DNA from: Turneriella parva DSM 21527
Lineage (GTDB): Bacteria; Spirochaetota; Leptospiria; Turneriellales; Turneriellaceae
NCBI RefSeq assembly: GCF_000266885.1
Contig: NC_018020.1
Span: forward strand, 3,410,001-3,474,000
Reading direction: 5' to 3'
DNA length: 64,000 nt
Positions 43,476 to 51,534 of the stretch are shown here, one piece after another. The first letter of the stretch is position 1, and each line of letters starts with the position of its first letter. The notes under the pieces were generated by a model. It searched no databases. It saw nothing but the letters and a program-made list of their open reading frames with translations, and had not been told where the DNA came from. Position numbers and translations under genes: made by a program.

Positions 43476-43928
43476 CTACCCGGTCAGCTGCATCCAGGGC
43501 AGTTCGCAATCGGTTAGGTTGTCCGTGAGCCGCCAAAAAGTCAGACTTTCTTCCAATATGCCGGCCGCCGAATCCCAAACCACAGGCACTATGCTATAGT
43601 TAGCACAAAACCGGGGCAGATGACGCCGCCGCTCGGGTTTCAGCCACAACTTGATCAATAAATACACGAGCGACGAAACGCTAACACGCAGCGCCGCCGC
43701 CGCAAAATGCAACGCATCATACTCACCCGGCCAAAAACGCGTGCAAACGATCTCAAACCCCTCACCCGCCCGATTATACCGCCGCGTCACTCCTCGTCGC
43801 ACACGCCCACGCATCGCCAAACGTAAAAACCGCTCATTAAACCCCAGAATTTCCCGCTTCCGCCGCCGCCAATACGGCGCCACTGAAACCGGCAAACTCA
43901 CACTCGTCATCAACTTACTCTTAGCCAT
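43476..43928 (-). CDS. Probable DUF1564 protein
   Basis: 150 residues. The central part TRRYNRAGEGFEIVCTRFWPGEYDALHFAAAALRVSVSSLVYLLIKLWL resembles the DUF1564 pattern (RY...GQ.L.R..FRP...D...L...LG.S...LF..LL), a family I know mainly from Leptospira. It is basic at the N-terminus and may bind nucleic acid. It has an intact frame, is close to the recombinase locus and is divergent from pdhA. Family assignment is from memory of the pattern. Confidence 0.6.
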   Translation of the reverse strand: MAKSKLMTSVSLPVSVAPYWRRRKREILGFNERFLRLAMRGRVRRGVTRRYNRAGEGFEIVCTRFWPGEYDALHFAAAALRVSVSSLVYLLIKLWLKPERRRHLPRFCANYSIVPVVWDSAAGILEESLTFWRLTDNLTDCELPWMQLTG

Positions 43929-44039
43929 CTATAATATAAATACCAGAAACATGCGGATTTTTCTCACGCATGAACCCATTTCCCTGAAAAAGCCGGCACT
44001 GCCCTACGTGGATTTGCAAGCAGGCTCCGGAAAAATATT

Positions 44040-44139
44040 CCGAAAAAGTGAAAAGCCTCGTCGTTTGCGAAGGCAAACGACTGCTAAAGCGCGCCGTCGC
44101 TTGATACCCAAGCGACTCTGCTGCTTTTCACTTTTTCGG
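44040..44139 (+). repeat. Structured intergenic repeat, copy E
   Basis: Perfect 17-bp outer arms CCGAAAAAGTGAAAAGC (44040-44056) and GCTTTTCACTTTTTCGG (44123-44139). The core is GCCTCG, hairpin TCGTTTGC-GAAG-GCAAACGA, CTGCTAAAGCG (44081-44091), then a larger hairpin GTCGCTTG-ATACC-CAAGCGAC. It lies in the promoter/leader region of pdhA, unlike the other copies, which are near gene ends. Confidence 0.75.
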
Positions 44140-44152
44140 TTTCCGTCGCCAG

Positions 44153-44183
44153 CGAGCAGGTTCCCGTTCCAGGAACCTGCTCG
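44153..44183 (+). promoter_or_regulatory. Leader hairpin before pdhA
   Basis: CGAGCAGGTTCC (44153-44164) pairs with GGAACCTGCTCG (44172-44183), 31 bp before the pdhA start codon. With copy E it makes the 280-bp pdhA leader highly structured. It may affect pdhA expression; no known riboswitch is recognised. Confidence 0.45.
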
Positions 44184-44214
44184 ACAACCTACATCCTCAT
44201 CTCTCCCTTTACCC

Positions 44215-45171
44215 ATGAGCGCCGCAGCCGACCGCCTCTTCTCTATGTACCAAAAAATGCTGCTCATTCGCCGCTTCGAAGAAGCAGCTGCCAAAGCCTA
44301 TGCCACAGGCAAGATCCGCGGCTTCTGCCACCTCTACATAGGCGAAGAACCCGTCGCCGTCGGCGCCATCGAAAACCTCGAACCACAAGACTACGTCATC
44401 GCTACGTACCGCGAACACGGCCACGCCCTCGCGCGCGGCATGACGCCCCGCGAAATCATGGCAGAACTGTTCGGCAAAGCCACCGGCTGCAGCAAAGGCC
44501 TCGGCGGCTCGATGCACCTCTTCTCGCGCGCACTCAACTTCACCGGCGGACACGGCATCGTCGGCGGCCATGTCGCCGTCGCCGCCGGGCACGCCTTCGC
44601 CGCGAAATACCGCGGCACCCGCGCCGTCACACTCTGCTTCATCGGCGAAGGTGGCACCAACATCGGTGGCTTCTATGAGGGCCTCACCTACGCCTCGCTC
44701 TGGAACCTGCCCGCCGTCTTCATCATTGAAAACAACCTCTACGCCATGGGAACTCCCCTCTACCGCTCGCAGCCCACATACGACCTCACCCGCAAAGCCG
44801 ACGCTTTCAATATGCCCTCACACCGCATCGACGCCTTCAACGTCGAAACCGTATACGACACCGTCCGCAAAGCCGTCGTGCGCGCACGCTCAGGCCAGGG
44901 CCCCACACTCATCGAAATGATCACCTACCGCTTTCGCGGCCATAGCATGTCAGACCCCGCGAAATACCGCCCGCCCGGTGAACTCGAAGAAATGAAAGAA
45001 AAAGACCCGCTCGACACCACCCGCGAACGCCTCAAAACCCTCGGCATCAGCGACGCCGCACTCACTGACCTCGACCAGAAAATCGACGCCACCGTTGAAG
45101 ACGCCGTGCAGTTCGCCGACGCCTCTCCCGAACTCACTTACGACGAAATGAAAAAATACGTTTTCTCATAA
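44215..45171 (+). CDS. pdhA: Pyruvate dehydrogenase E1 component alpha subunit
   Basis: 318 residues from MSAAADRLF. TPP-dependent dehydrogenase alpha chain: MLLIRRFEEAAAKAY, RGFCHLYIGEEPVAVGA, YREHGHALARGM, and the TPP motif IGEGGTNIGGFYEGLTYASLWNLPAVFIIENN. YRFRGHSMSDPAKYR carries the phosphorylation-loop-like segment. The beta subunit gene normally paired with it is absent. Instead the recombinase gene converges and overlaps the last 6 bp of pdhA, suggesting the neighbourhood was rearranged. Confidence 0.92.
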   Translation: MSAAADRLFSMYQKMLLIRRFEEAAAKAYATGKIRGFCHLYIGEEPVAVGAIENLEPQDYVIATYREHGHALARGMTPREIMAELFGKATGCSKGLGGSMHLFSRALNFTGGHGIVGGHVAVAAGHAFAAKYRGTRAVTLCFIGEGGTNIGGFYEGLTYASLWNLPAVFIIENNLYAMGTPLYRSQPTYDLTRKADAFNMPSHRIDAFNVETVYDTVRKAVVRARSGQGPTLIEMITYRFRGHSMSDPAKYRPPGELEEMKEKDPLDTTRERLKTLGISDAALTDLDQKIDATVEDAVQFADASPELTYDEMKKYVFS

Positions 45172-46266
45172 CGGACTCTTCACGTTCTGCAGCGTCCGCC
45201 GCGCCACGCCCGTATATATCGTCGTTGTCTGAATATGTTTATGCCCTAACAGCTTCTGTATCACCCGTAAGTCCGTGCCTCCCTCAAGCAAATGTGTCGC
45301 GAAGCTGTGCCGCATGCTATGACACGAAACATCCTTCTGAATACCCGCCTTCTTCTTCGCTTGCGCAAACACATGCTGCAACGTGCGCGCACTCACCGCC
45401 TTACCCGCACGCTGGTTCGACCAGAACAGCATCTCATTACCGCGCCGCCCCTCTGAAAGCTCCTGCAACGCCGGTATAATCGATTCAGAAAAAACCGAAT
45501 AACGATCTTTCTTGCCCTTAGCCATACGCACCCGCAAAGTCAGATTTTCAAAATTAATATCCTCAACCCGCAGCTTGATTACCTCAGACACCCGTAAGCC
45601 AGAACCGTACATCACCGCCAGCATCGAACGATGCTTCAAATTCGTCGTCACCCGCAACAAACGCGCCACCTCGCCCTTCGTCAGCACCTGCGGCAACGCA
45701 TGCCGCTTGCGAATACCCATCAGCATCGGCAACAGCCGCGGCTCGCCCAAAACCTCTGAAAAATACGCGTGCAGCGCCGCCTTCAAAACCCGCAAATAGA
45801 TGGATGTCACCTTCTTCTGCGACACCAACTCATCAACATAACGAAAAATCTCATCGTCCGTCACACTCTGCAGACTGCGCCCTCGCCCCCCAAGCCATCG
45901 CGAAAAATGCTCTAAACGCGAAACATAACTGCGCACCGTCGCCTGCGAATAATCCTTAATCCGCAACGCCCGCTCAAACCTGTCTGCATCCCATACCCGC
46001 AATGAGGATTTCTGGGCCTCACGTACCGGCACGCCCGGTACAACCGGCGCCGCAAGATCGACCCCATCTCGCGCATCCCGCTCCATTTCACGAAACACCC
46101 CCCGCCGCCGACCACCACTGTTATAATATTCAGCCAACTCGCGAAACTCAACACTGCCCGGCACTATCCCCCGCCGCCGCATAAAACCCGCCAAAAACAA
46201 ATTCGACGCAAACTCCAGATCGCCCCCCAACTCCTCCCGCAACACCCCCAAAATTCCCGACCCCAT
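45166..46266 (-). CDS. Xer-type tyrosine recombinase at the head of the cassette array
   Basis: 366 residues. All catalytic residues are visible: R in GSGLRVSEV, K in GKKDRYS, H..R in CHSMRHSFATH, H in LGHKHIQTT and Y in TIYTGV. It ends NVKSPL, like many IntI and archaeal/spirochaetal Xer proteins. The core-binding SAM-like domain runs about 90-175 (RALRIKDYSQATVRSYVSRLEHFSRWLG). The N-terminal 85 residues are extra; the real start could be internal (for example MERDARD, residue 61). The IntI-specific insertion before the HxxR motif is missing: LQELSEGRRGNEMLFWSNQRAGKAVS runs directly on. Its position, divergent from the array, is exactly that of an integron integrase. Confidence 0.88.
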   Translation of the reverse strand: MGSGILGVLREELGGDLEFASNLFLAGFMRRRGIVPGSVEFRELAEYYNSGGRRRGVFREMERDARDGVDLAAPVVPGVPVREAQKSSLRVWDADRFERALRIKDYSQATVRSYVSRLEHFSRWLGGRGRSLQSVTDDEIFRYVDELVSQKKVTSIYLRVLKAALHAYFSEVLGEPRLLPMLMGIRKRHALPQVLTKGEVARLLRVTTNLKHRSMLAVMYGSGLRVSEVIKLRVEDINFENLTLRVRMAKGKKDRYSVFSESIIPALQELSEGRRGNEMLFWSNQRAGKAVSARTLQHVFAQAKKKAGIQKDVSCHSMRHSFATHLLEGGTDLRVIQKLLGHKHIQTTTIYTGVARRTLQNVKSPL

Positions 46267-46435
46267 ATTTTATCACGCCACAATATAGAACATAAATAGA
46301 ACAACAATCTTTTTTCACATTTCCCCCACCCTCAACCACAAATCACGCAATTTTCCGTCGCAATAACATAACCACCGCCGATCCCCCAAAAAAATCCTTG
46401 CCCCACAACCTTTCCCGCCATTCAGGGAATAAACG
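46267..46435 (+). promoter_or_regulatory. attI-like recombination region and integrase/array promoter zone
   Basis: 169 bp between the recombinase start and the first cassette joint (G at 46435, followed by TTGCCC). No ORF. It is C-rich on the plus strand, with CATAAATAGAAC and TATAGAAC stretches near the recombinase start. It would hold the array insertion site (ending AAAC-GTTGCCC) and the promoters for both directions. No convincing -35/-10 pair could be picked for the array. Confidence 0.45.
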
Positions 46436-46707
46436 TTGCCCGCCATGCCTATGCGTGGCCGAAAAATAGAAGAGTTACTGTGTGCAGTCGAGCTTGCGGC
46501 TTGCTATTTCGATGAAGATTAGAGTTTGGCGACTGGCGCAAGCACGACTGCTCGGTTGGCGCTCCTGGCTTCGAGGTTTGTCTGCGTCAGAAATCCTACT
46601 ATTTGTTCGAATTCGGTATTGCGGCTTCGCAGGCCACGCATCGCGAGCTTGAGAGCGACTAGCCCCTGCCCGATCGATGCGACGTCGCGCTCGCGAGTCG
46701 GCACGCC

Positions 46708-46900
46708 GGGCAACAGATTTTACAAGCTGCGCCGCCATTCGCTACGCGAAAGGCGTGCTCGGTCTCGGCGACGAAGATGCGTCGACGCCCGCAGCTCAGT
46801 TGAGCTTTGTTTGCGGGCGCGCCGCAGTCGCCTTCGACACAATTTGGGTTGCGCCGAAGACGGCACACCCCAAATCGTCTTGCAAAATCAAACGTTGCCC
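46708..46900 (+). repeat. attC-like site 1 (193 bp)
   Basis: Left box GGGCAAC, then AGATTTTACAAG; right side CTTGCAAAATCAAAC, then GTTGCCC. The inner arms (TTTTACAAG / CTTGCAAAA) and outer boxes pair imperfectly, with different spacers on the two sides as in attC sites. The centre has hairpin-forming GCCGCCATTCGC...GGCGCGCCGCAG sequence. Confidence 0.8.
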
Positions 46901-47166
46901 GCCATGCCTATGCGTGGCCGAAAAATAGAAGAGTTACTGTGTGCAGTCGAGCTTGCGGCTTGCTATTTGGGTGAAGATTAGAGTTTGGCGGCTGGCGCAA
47001 GCACGACTGCTCGGTTGGCGCTCCTAGTATCGAGGTTCGTGAGCGTCAGAAATCCTGCTGTTTGTTCGAATTCGGTATTGCGGCTTCGCAGGCCACGCAT
47101 CGCGAGCTTGGGAGCGATTGGCCCCTGCCCGATCGAAGGTCTGTAGCGCTCGCTAGCCGGCACGGC

Positions 47167-47359
47167 GGGCAACAGATTTTACAAGCTGCGCCGCCATTCG
47201 CTACGCGAAAGGCGTGCTCGGTCTCGGCGACGAAGATGCGTCGACGCCCGCAGCTCAGTTGAGCTTTATTGGCGGGCGCGCCGCAGTCGCCTTCGACACA
47301 ATTTGGGTTGCGCCGAAGACGCCGCACCCCAAATCGTCTTGCAAAATCAAACGTTGCCC
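47167..47359 (+). repeat. attC-like site 2 (193 bp)
   Basis: Same structure as site 1: GGGCAAC at 47167 and GTTGCCC at 47353. Confidence 0.8.
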
Positions 47360-47625
47360 GCCATGCCTATGCGTGGCCGAAAAATAGAAGAAGCACTGTG
47401 TGCAGTCGAGCTTGCGGCTTGCTATTTGCGTGAAGATTAGAGTTTGCCGGTTGGCGCAAGCACGACTGCTCGGTGGGCGCTCCTGGTATCGAGGTTCGTG
47501 AGCGTCAGAAATCCTACTATTTGTTCGAATTCGGTATTGCGGCTTCGCAGGCCACGCATCGCGAGCTTGAGAGCGATTGGCCCCTGCCCGATCAATGCGA
47601 CGTCGCGCTCGCGAGTCGGCACGGC

Positions 47626-47818
47626 GGGCAACAGATTTTACAAGCTGCGCCGCCATTCGCTACGCGAAAGGCGTGCTCGGTCTCGGCGACGAAGATGCGT
47701 CGACGCCCGCAGCTCGGTTGAGCTTCATTGGCGGGTGCGCCGCAGTCGCCTTCGACACAATTTGGGTTGCGCCGAAGACGGCACACCCCAAATCGTCTAG
47801 TAAAATCTAACGTTGCCC
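47626..47818 (+). repeat. attC-like site 3 (193 bp)
   Basis: Same structure as site 1: GGGCAAC at 47626 and GTTGCCC at 47812. Ends TAGTAAAATCTAAC before the joint. Confidence 0.8.
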
Positions 47819-48084
47819 GCCATGCCTATGCGTGGCCGAAAAATAGAAGAGATACTGTGTGCAGTCGAGCTTGCGGCTTGCTATTTCGATGAAGATTAGA
47901 GTTTGGCGACTGGCGCAAGCACGACTGCTCGGTGGGCGCTCCTGGTTTCGAGGTTCGTGAGCGTCAGAAATCCTGCTATTTGTTCGAATTCGGTATTGCG
48001 GCTTCGCAGGCCACGCATCGCGAGCTTGAAAGCAATAGGCCCCTGCCCGATCGATGCGACGTCGCGCTCGCGAGTCGGCACGGC

Positions 48085-48277
48085 GGGCAACAGATTTTAC
48101 AAGCTGCGCCGCCATTCGCTACGCGAAAGGCGTGCTCGGTCTCGGCGACGAAGATGCGTCGACGCCCGCAGCTCAGTTGAGCTTTATTGGCGGGCGCGCC
48201 GCAGTCGCCTTCGACACAATTTGGGTTGCGCCGAAGACGGCACACCCCAAATCGTCTTGTAAAATCTAACGTTAGCT
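48085..48277 (+). repeat. attC-like site 4 (193 bp)
   Basis: GGGCAAC at 48085. The right box is GTTAGCT (48271), which belongs to the next cassette and so does not match the left box. This mismatch is expected in an integrated array where the neighbour is a different cassette. Confidence 0.8.
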
Positions 48278-48297
48278 GCCATTAGTGTCGATTTATG

Positions 48298-48323
48298 TTG
48301 ACATCCCCGCCATCCTTGGCGGG
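48298..48323 (+). promoter_or_regulatory. Conserved cassette leader: TTGACA plus hairpin (cassette 5)
   Basis: TTGACA followed by a CCCGCCA-TCCT-TGGCGGG hairpin (48306-48323), ending exactly 12 bases before the GTG start of the ankyrin gene. The same arrangement is found in cassette 10 (60253-60279), with a stem one pair different and the same TCCT loop. The TTGACA may be a -35 box, but no good -10 is seen at 17 bases. Confidence 0.55.
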
Positions 48324-48335
48324 CATCAAATCTTA

Positions 48336-48842
48336 GTGCAATTTTCTCATGTCAAATCACTTGGCTTGGTTTCATTTTTTTGCTGCATGTGCCGCGGCGC
48401 AGAAATAATAATACCACAATCAGAACTAGCTGAAGCCGCGCATGACTGTAACCTAGACCGAATAAAAACCCTACTGTCCCAGAATGTAGATCCAAATCAA
48501 TTTGATTCCCAAGGTGATACTATTCTGAACATTTCTACTCGCTGCGATTCTGGTGTAACAAAATACCTTATAGAAAAGGGCGCAAATCTGTCCTTAAAAT
48601 CCAAGGAGGGCTCCCATACAGCATTAATGAGCGCAGCTTTTTGGGAGAATGAACAAACCGTGGATTTACTAATTCGATATGGAGTGAATCCTTTTGATGC
48701 AGATGACATTGGCATGACTGCTCGACAGAGAATTGAATCCTATATGTTAAAAGAAGGTTCTACCCGGAAATATAGAAAAATTGTGAAAAGGCTTCAAAAA
48801 TATGAGATTCAGTTTGGCGCCCCAAAAAGCCCTTCAAGGTAG
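48336..48842 (+). CDS. Ankyrin-repeat protein (cassette 5)
   Basis: 168 residues from GTG 48336, chosen because its distance from the leader hairpin is the same as for the cassette 10 ATG. The short N-terminal hydrophobic segment (LGLVSFFCCMC) could be a signal or lipobox. Then three ankyrin-type repeats: ELAEAAHDCNLDRIKTLLSQNVDPNQFDSQGDT, YLIEKGANLSLKSKEGSHTALMSAAFWEN, QTVDLLIRYGVNPFDADDIGMTARQ. The protein probably mediates protein binding. AT-rich codon use unlike the backbone. Followed by a TCCGGCC-type region and its attC-like site. Confidence 0.8.
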   Translation: MQFSHVKSLGLVSFFCCMCRGAEIIIPQSELAEAAHDCNLDRIKTLLSQNVDPNQFDSQGDTILNISTRCDSGVTKYLIEKGANLSLKSKEGSHTALMSAAFWENEQTVDLLIRYGVNPFDADDIGMTARQRIESYMLKEGSTRKYRKIVKRLQKYEIQFGAPKSPSR

Positions 48843-48916
48843 AAATAAAATACCCCCAATAGTTTCGACTCCGGCCTCCGTGCCGAAGTCGATTATTACA
48901 GTGCGACACTAACGGC

Positions 48917-49132
48917 AGCTAACAAAATTTACCTGCTGCGCTCCCTGCGGTGCCGTGGCTCCTCGGGTGCTCGGCCCTACGCGCCAAAGATGCCCTGCGC
49001 CCGGCCAAGCGGGAGCTTGGTTTTGCCGGGCTCGGGCAGGCGCTTCGGGCACATTTGGTGACGCTAAAGGGCTTTACAGGCTGAAATAATGACACAAGCG
49101 TCACCAAAAGTCAGGTAAATTCCGCGTTCTAA
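48917..49132 (+). repeat. attC-like site 5 (216 bp)
   Basis: AGCTAAC-AAA-ATTTACC at the left, GGTAAAT-TCCGC-GTTCTAA at the right. Spacers of 3 and 5 bases on the two sides break the symmetry as in attC. GGCAGCTAAC matches the cassette's own start GTTAGCTGCC over 10 bp. Very similar to sites 8 and 10, including the inner TTGGTGACGC/GCGTCACCAA stem. Confidence 0.82.
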
Positions 49133-49678
49133 GCCATTGCCTAGCGTCGCGAAGAGAAGCATTACCACTAAGAGCGCCTCATCATTGCACGACATTTCCA
49201 AGCTTGAAAGCTAGTCGTGTAACGACTGCTACAATTGAAGATCGCGACGCTCCGCGATCGCTGCAGAATTTCACACCGGCTTATTCGCAAAACCCGCTAA
49301 GAGTTATCGGCGCGATGGATCAGGTTTCGCCTCGCACTGCGTTCGCGAGTTTAGGTTTATTCGTACGCGGCGGGAATTAGCGAGAGCTCGCGAACTCCGC
49401 TTTTTGCAGACCTCGCGCCGCTCGTCAGGTAAAGTGCGGGTTTTGCGAACACGCCACGACCTGCCCCCAAGCGATCGCTTGACGGCAACGGCTTAGAACA
49501 AATTTTACAAGCTGCGCCGCCATTCGCTTCGCGAAAGGCGTGCTCGGTCTCGGCGACGAAGATGCGTCGATGCCTGCGCTCTGTCGAGCTTAGTTGGCAG
49601 GCGCGCCGCAGTCGCCTTCGACACAATTTGGGTTGCGCCGAAGACGGCACACCCCAAATCGTCTTGTAAAATCAAGCG
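49127..49678 (+). mobile_element. Cassette 6: no gene recognised, structured
   Basis: 552 bp. No convincing ORF on either strand. Contains GATCGCG-ACGCTC-CGCGATC, and TTCGCAAAACCCGC (49287-49300) facing GCGGGTTTTGCGAA (49437-49450). Homologous along most of its length to cassette 7, which keeps both stems. Could encode a structured RNA. Confidence 0.65.
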
Positions 49679-49684
49679 TTCTAT
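49493..49684 (+). repeat. attC-like site 6 (192 bp)
   Basis: TTAGAAC-AAATTTTACAAGC at the left and CTTGTAAAATC-AAGC-GTTCTAT at the right. The middle is nearly the same as sites 1-4. GGCTTAGAAC pairs with the cassette start GTTCTAAGCC. Confidence 0.8.
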
Positions 49685-50255
49685 GTCATTGCCTAGCGTC
49701 GCGAAGAGGTAGAAAGGCCGAAGAGCCCTTCGTCATTGTAAGCTCCTTCCAGGTTTCAACGCGGGTTGTGTAACGACTGCTACAGATGAAGATCGCGACG
49801 CTCCGCGATCGCTGCAAGAGTTTTACCCAGGCGTATTCGCAAAACCCGCGAAGAGTTGTCGGCGCGATGGATCAGGTTTCGTCTTGCGCTACGTTCGCGA
49901 GCCTTCGTTCATTCGTACGCGGCGGGAATTACGGAAAGCTTGCGAACTCCGCTTTTCGCAGACCTCGCGCCGCTCGTCAGGTAAAGTGCGGGTTTTGCGA
50001 ACACGCCACAGCCCTGCCCCCCAAGCGACCGCTTGACGGCAACGACATAGAACAAATTTTACGCGCTGCGCCGCGACCACTGCGTTGGGTCGCGTGCTCG
50101 GCCCTGCGCGCCAAAGATGCCTTCGTCGCACAAACGGGACGTTTGTTTGGTGCTCCTCAGGCAGGCGCTCCGGGCACATGCGCTTCGCGTAAAACGCAAT
50201 GGTTGAAATGCAAAACACTTTACACCCGCAGGCGCACGTCAGCGTAAAATTAACG
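49679..50255 (+). mobile_element. Cassette 7: homologue of cassette 6, no gene recognised
   Basis: 577 bp. Shares with cassette 6 the opening TCATTGCCTAGCGTCGCGAAG-like region, the GATCGCGACGCTCCGCGATC hairpin and the TTCGCAAAACCCGC/GCGGGTTTTGCGAA pair, but carries a different attC-like site type (B). An ORF of 153 codons (49786-50247, plus) spans it, but it runs through the attC-like site and is not conserved in cassette 6. Confidence 0.65.
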
Positions 50256-50261
50256 TTAGGC
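50047..50261 (+). repeat. attC-like site 7 (215 bp)
   Basis: ATAGAAC-AAATTTTACGC at the left, GCGTAAAATTAAC-GTTAGGC at the right. GACATAGAAC pairs with the cassette start GTTCTATGTC. Confidence 0.8.
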
Positions 50262-50296
50262 GCCATGGGCATAAATATTTTTGGTTTACCAGGAAC

Positions 50297-50980
50297 ATGA
50301 TATCGATCTTCAGAGAAGAGTTTCCTACTGCGCTTGGTACTTTTGAGATAAGTATTTTAAGTACTGATTCAGATGCTAAAGCATCCGATGCCGCGTCAGT
50401 TAACAAAGATGTTATTAACGTCACTTCGCGATCATACCAGATTACGATATTCAGACAATTACTTGACTTAAACCTTGGGAATAACTCCAGTGTTTTAAAC
50501 AGAGTAGCTTGGTGCTTATTTTTCCAAAAGTCTCACTCAAACTACGAAAAATTGAAAATTCGGCTTGAATTGAATTCCCACGATCAAGAGATTACTCAAG
50601 GCCCGAGCTCAGGTCAATATCTTGATGCGATTTCATACAATGACTCAAAGTACCAAATACATTTAGGCACAGAGGACGGTGAAGTACTAATGGAAAGAGC
50701 AAAGGCAAGAGATTGGCTGCCTTTTCGGTATTCGAAATACCTAAATTTCGATACTCAAACACGAAACATTCACATTGGTAGCTTTACCGAATACACAGAA
50801 AGAGGCTTTTTAACCCGAGTACCTAATCTGCGTCCTGGAGAGAAAGCCTATTTTCATTTCATTCTTGCTGGGAAGCATTATGATGAAGATAACGTTGATA
50901 CGTGGTTAGCAGTAGACATGAGTAAGAAGCAGCTTTTAAGAGATTACACGAATATTTTACCGAATGCCCACGGCGCCTAA
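50297..50980 (+). CDS. Hypothetical protein (cassette 8)
   Basis: 227 residues, ATG preceded by CCAGGAAC. No signal or TM, mixed alpha/beta. The sequence has SYQITIFRQLLDLNLGNNSSVLNRVAWCLFFQKSH and YFHFILAGKHYDEDNVDTWLAVDMSK. No family recognised. The stop codon TAA is within the left box GCCTAAC of the attC-like site, so gene and site are tightly joined. AT-rich compared with the backbone, suggesting transfer. Confidence 0.75.
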   Translation: MISIFREEFPTALGTFEISILSTDSDAKASDAASVNKDVINVTSRSYQITIFRQLLDLNLGNNSSVLNRVAWCLFFQKSHSNYEKLKIRLELNSHDQEITQGPSSGQYLDAISYNDSKYQIHLGTEDGEVLMERAKARDWLPFRYSKYLNFDTQTRNIHIGSFTEYTERGFLTRVPNLRPGEKAYFHFILAGKHYDEDNVDTWLAVDMSKKQLLRDYTNILPNAHGA

Positions 50981-51188
50981 CAAAATTTACCTGCTGCGCT
51001 CCCTGCGGTGCCGTAGCTCCTCGGGTGCTCGGCCCTGCGCGCCAAAGATGCCTTCGTCGCACAAACGGGACGTTTGTTTGGTGCTCCTCAGGCAGGCGCT
51101 TCGGGCACATTTGGTGACGCAATTTGGCTTTACAGATTGAAATAATGACACAAGCGTCACCAAACGTCAGGTAAATTCCACGTTGTAC
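50975..51188 (+). repeat. attC-like site 8 (214 bp)
   Basis: GCCTAAC-AAA-ATTTACC ... GGTAAAT-TCCAC-GTTGTAC. GGCGCCTAAC pairs with the cassette start GTTAGGCGCC. Nearly the same as sites 5 and 10. Confidence 0.82.
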
Positions 51189-51278
51189 GCAATACCGCGC
51201 CAAGAGGTAAGAAGTTAGAAAGACCGGGAGGTTATGTGATCGATCGCGCCCCCAAGAGCGCCCGGCGTCCATGCCGGT

Positions 51279-51449
51279 CGCGAACGGGGCATTTACACGA
51301 CGTTTTGGCTGGAGGCGTCTTCGCCGCGCAGACCCGAGTACGCGCGACGAGCGAAGCGAGTCTCCGTCTTCGGTGGAGCCCACGGCACCGCAGTCGAACC
51401 TGGCGGTCATCGACCGACAGGCAAGCGCAGAGTGTAAATTTTGTTCTCT
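51279..51449 (-). repeat. Inverted attC-like site (171 bp)
   Basis: On the minus strand: AGAGAAC-AAA-ATTTACAC ... GTGTAAAT-GCCCC-GTTCGCG. The 3- and 5-base spacers match the other sites, but the orientation is opposite. It lies 90 bp from site 8, tail to tail, and directly downstream of the minus-strand diiron gene. The expected partner start (complement of its left box, GTTCTCTGCAG) was not found on the minus strand further up the region. Confidence 0.7.
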
Positions 51450-51534
51450 GCAGTGGAGTGGCTTAACCGGAATTTTACGGAAGACTTGTTTTGCCATGGC
51501 AGGCGAAACAAGGTTATGCAGAAATTGAGCGGTA

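Larger units (their letters stand above)
46436..48271 (+). repeat. Cassettes 1-4: four tandem 459-bp copies
   Basis: Four units of exactly 459 bp, same orientation, differing by scattered substitutions and no length changes. Each holds about 266 bp of body and a 193-bp site. A minus-strand frame of 64 codons (for example 46519-46713) is open in all four, but starts at TTG inside the site box and most differences between copies change the amino acid, so coding is doubtful. A plus-strand frame is also open but not conserved in start. Probably a cassette amplified in place or integrated repeatedly. Confidence 0.8.

Noticed and set aside
45166-46266. Calling the recombinase IntI
   Set aside because: The sequence between the K motif and HxxR has no room for the IntI-specific insertion, so only a Xer-type tyrosine recombinase is supported.
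46519-48090. 64-residue minus-strand frame repeated in cassettes 1-4
   Set aside because: Starts at TTG within the site box, lacks a ribosome binding site, and most differences between copies change the residue.
46436-48271. CRISPR array
   Set aside because: Repeat unit is 459 bp with no short direct repeats and no spacers. No cas gene is present.
48919-49107. Open frames of about 60-120 codons inside attC-like sites (also 61170-61358, 59892-60209)
   Set aside because: They follow the GC-rich palindromic site sequence and recur only because the sites are similar. No start signals.
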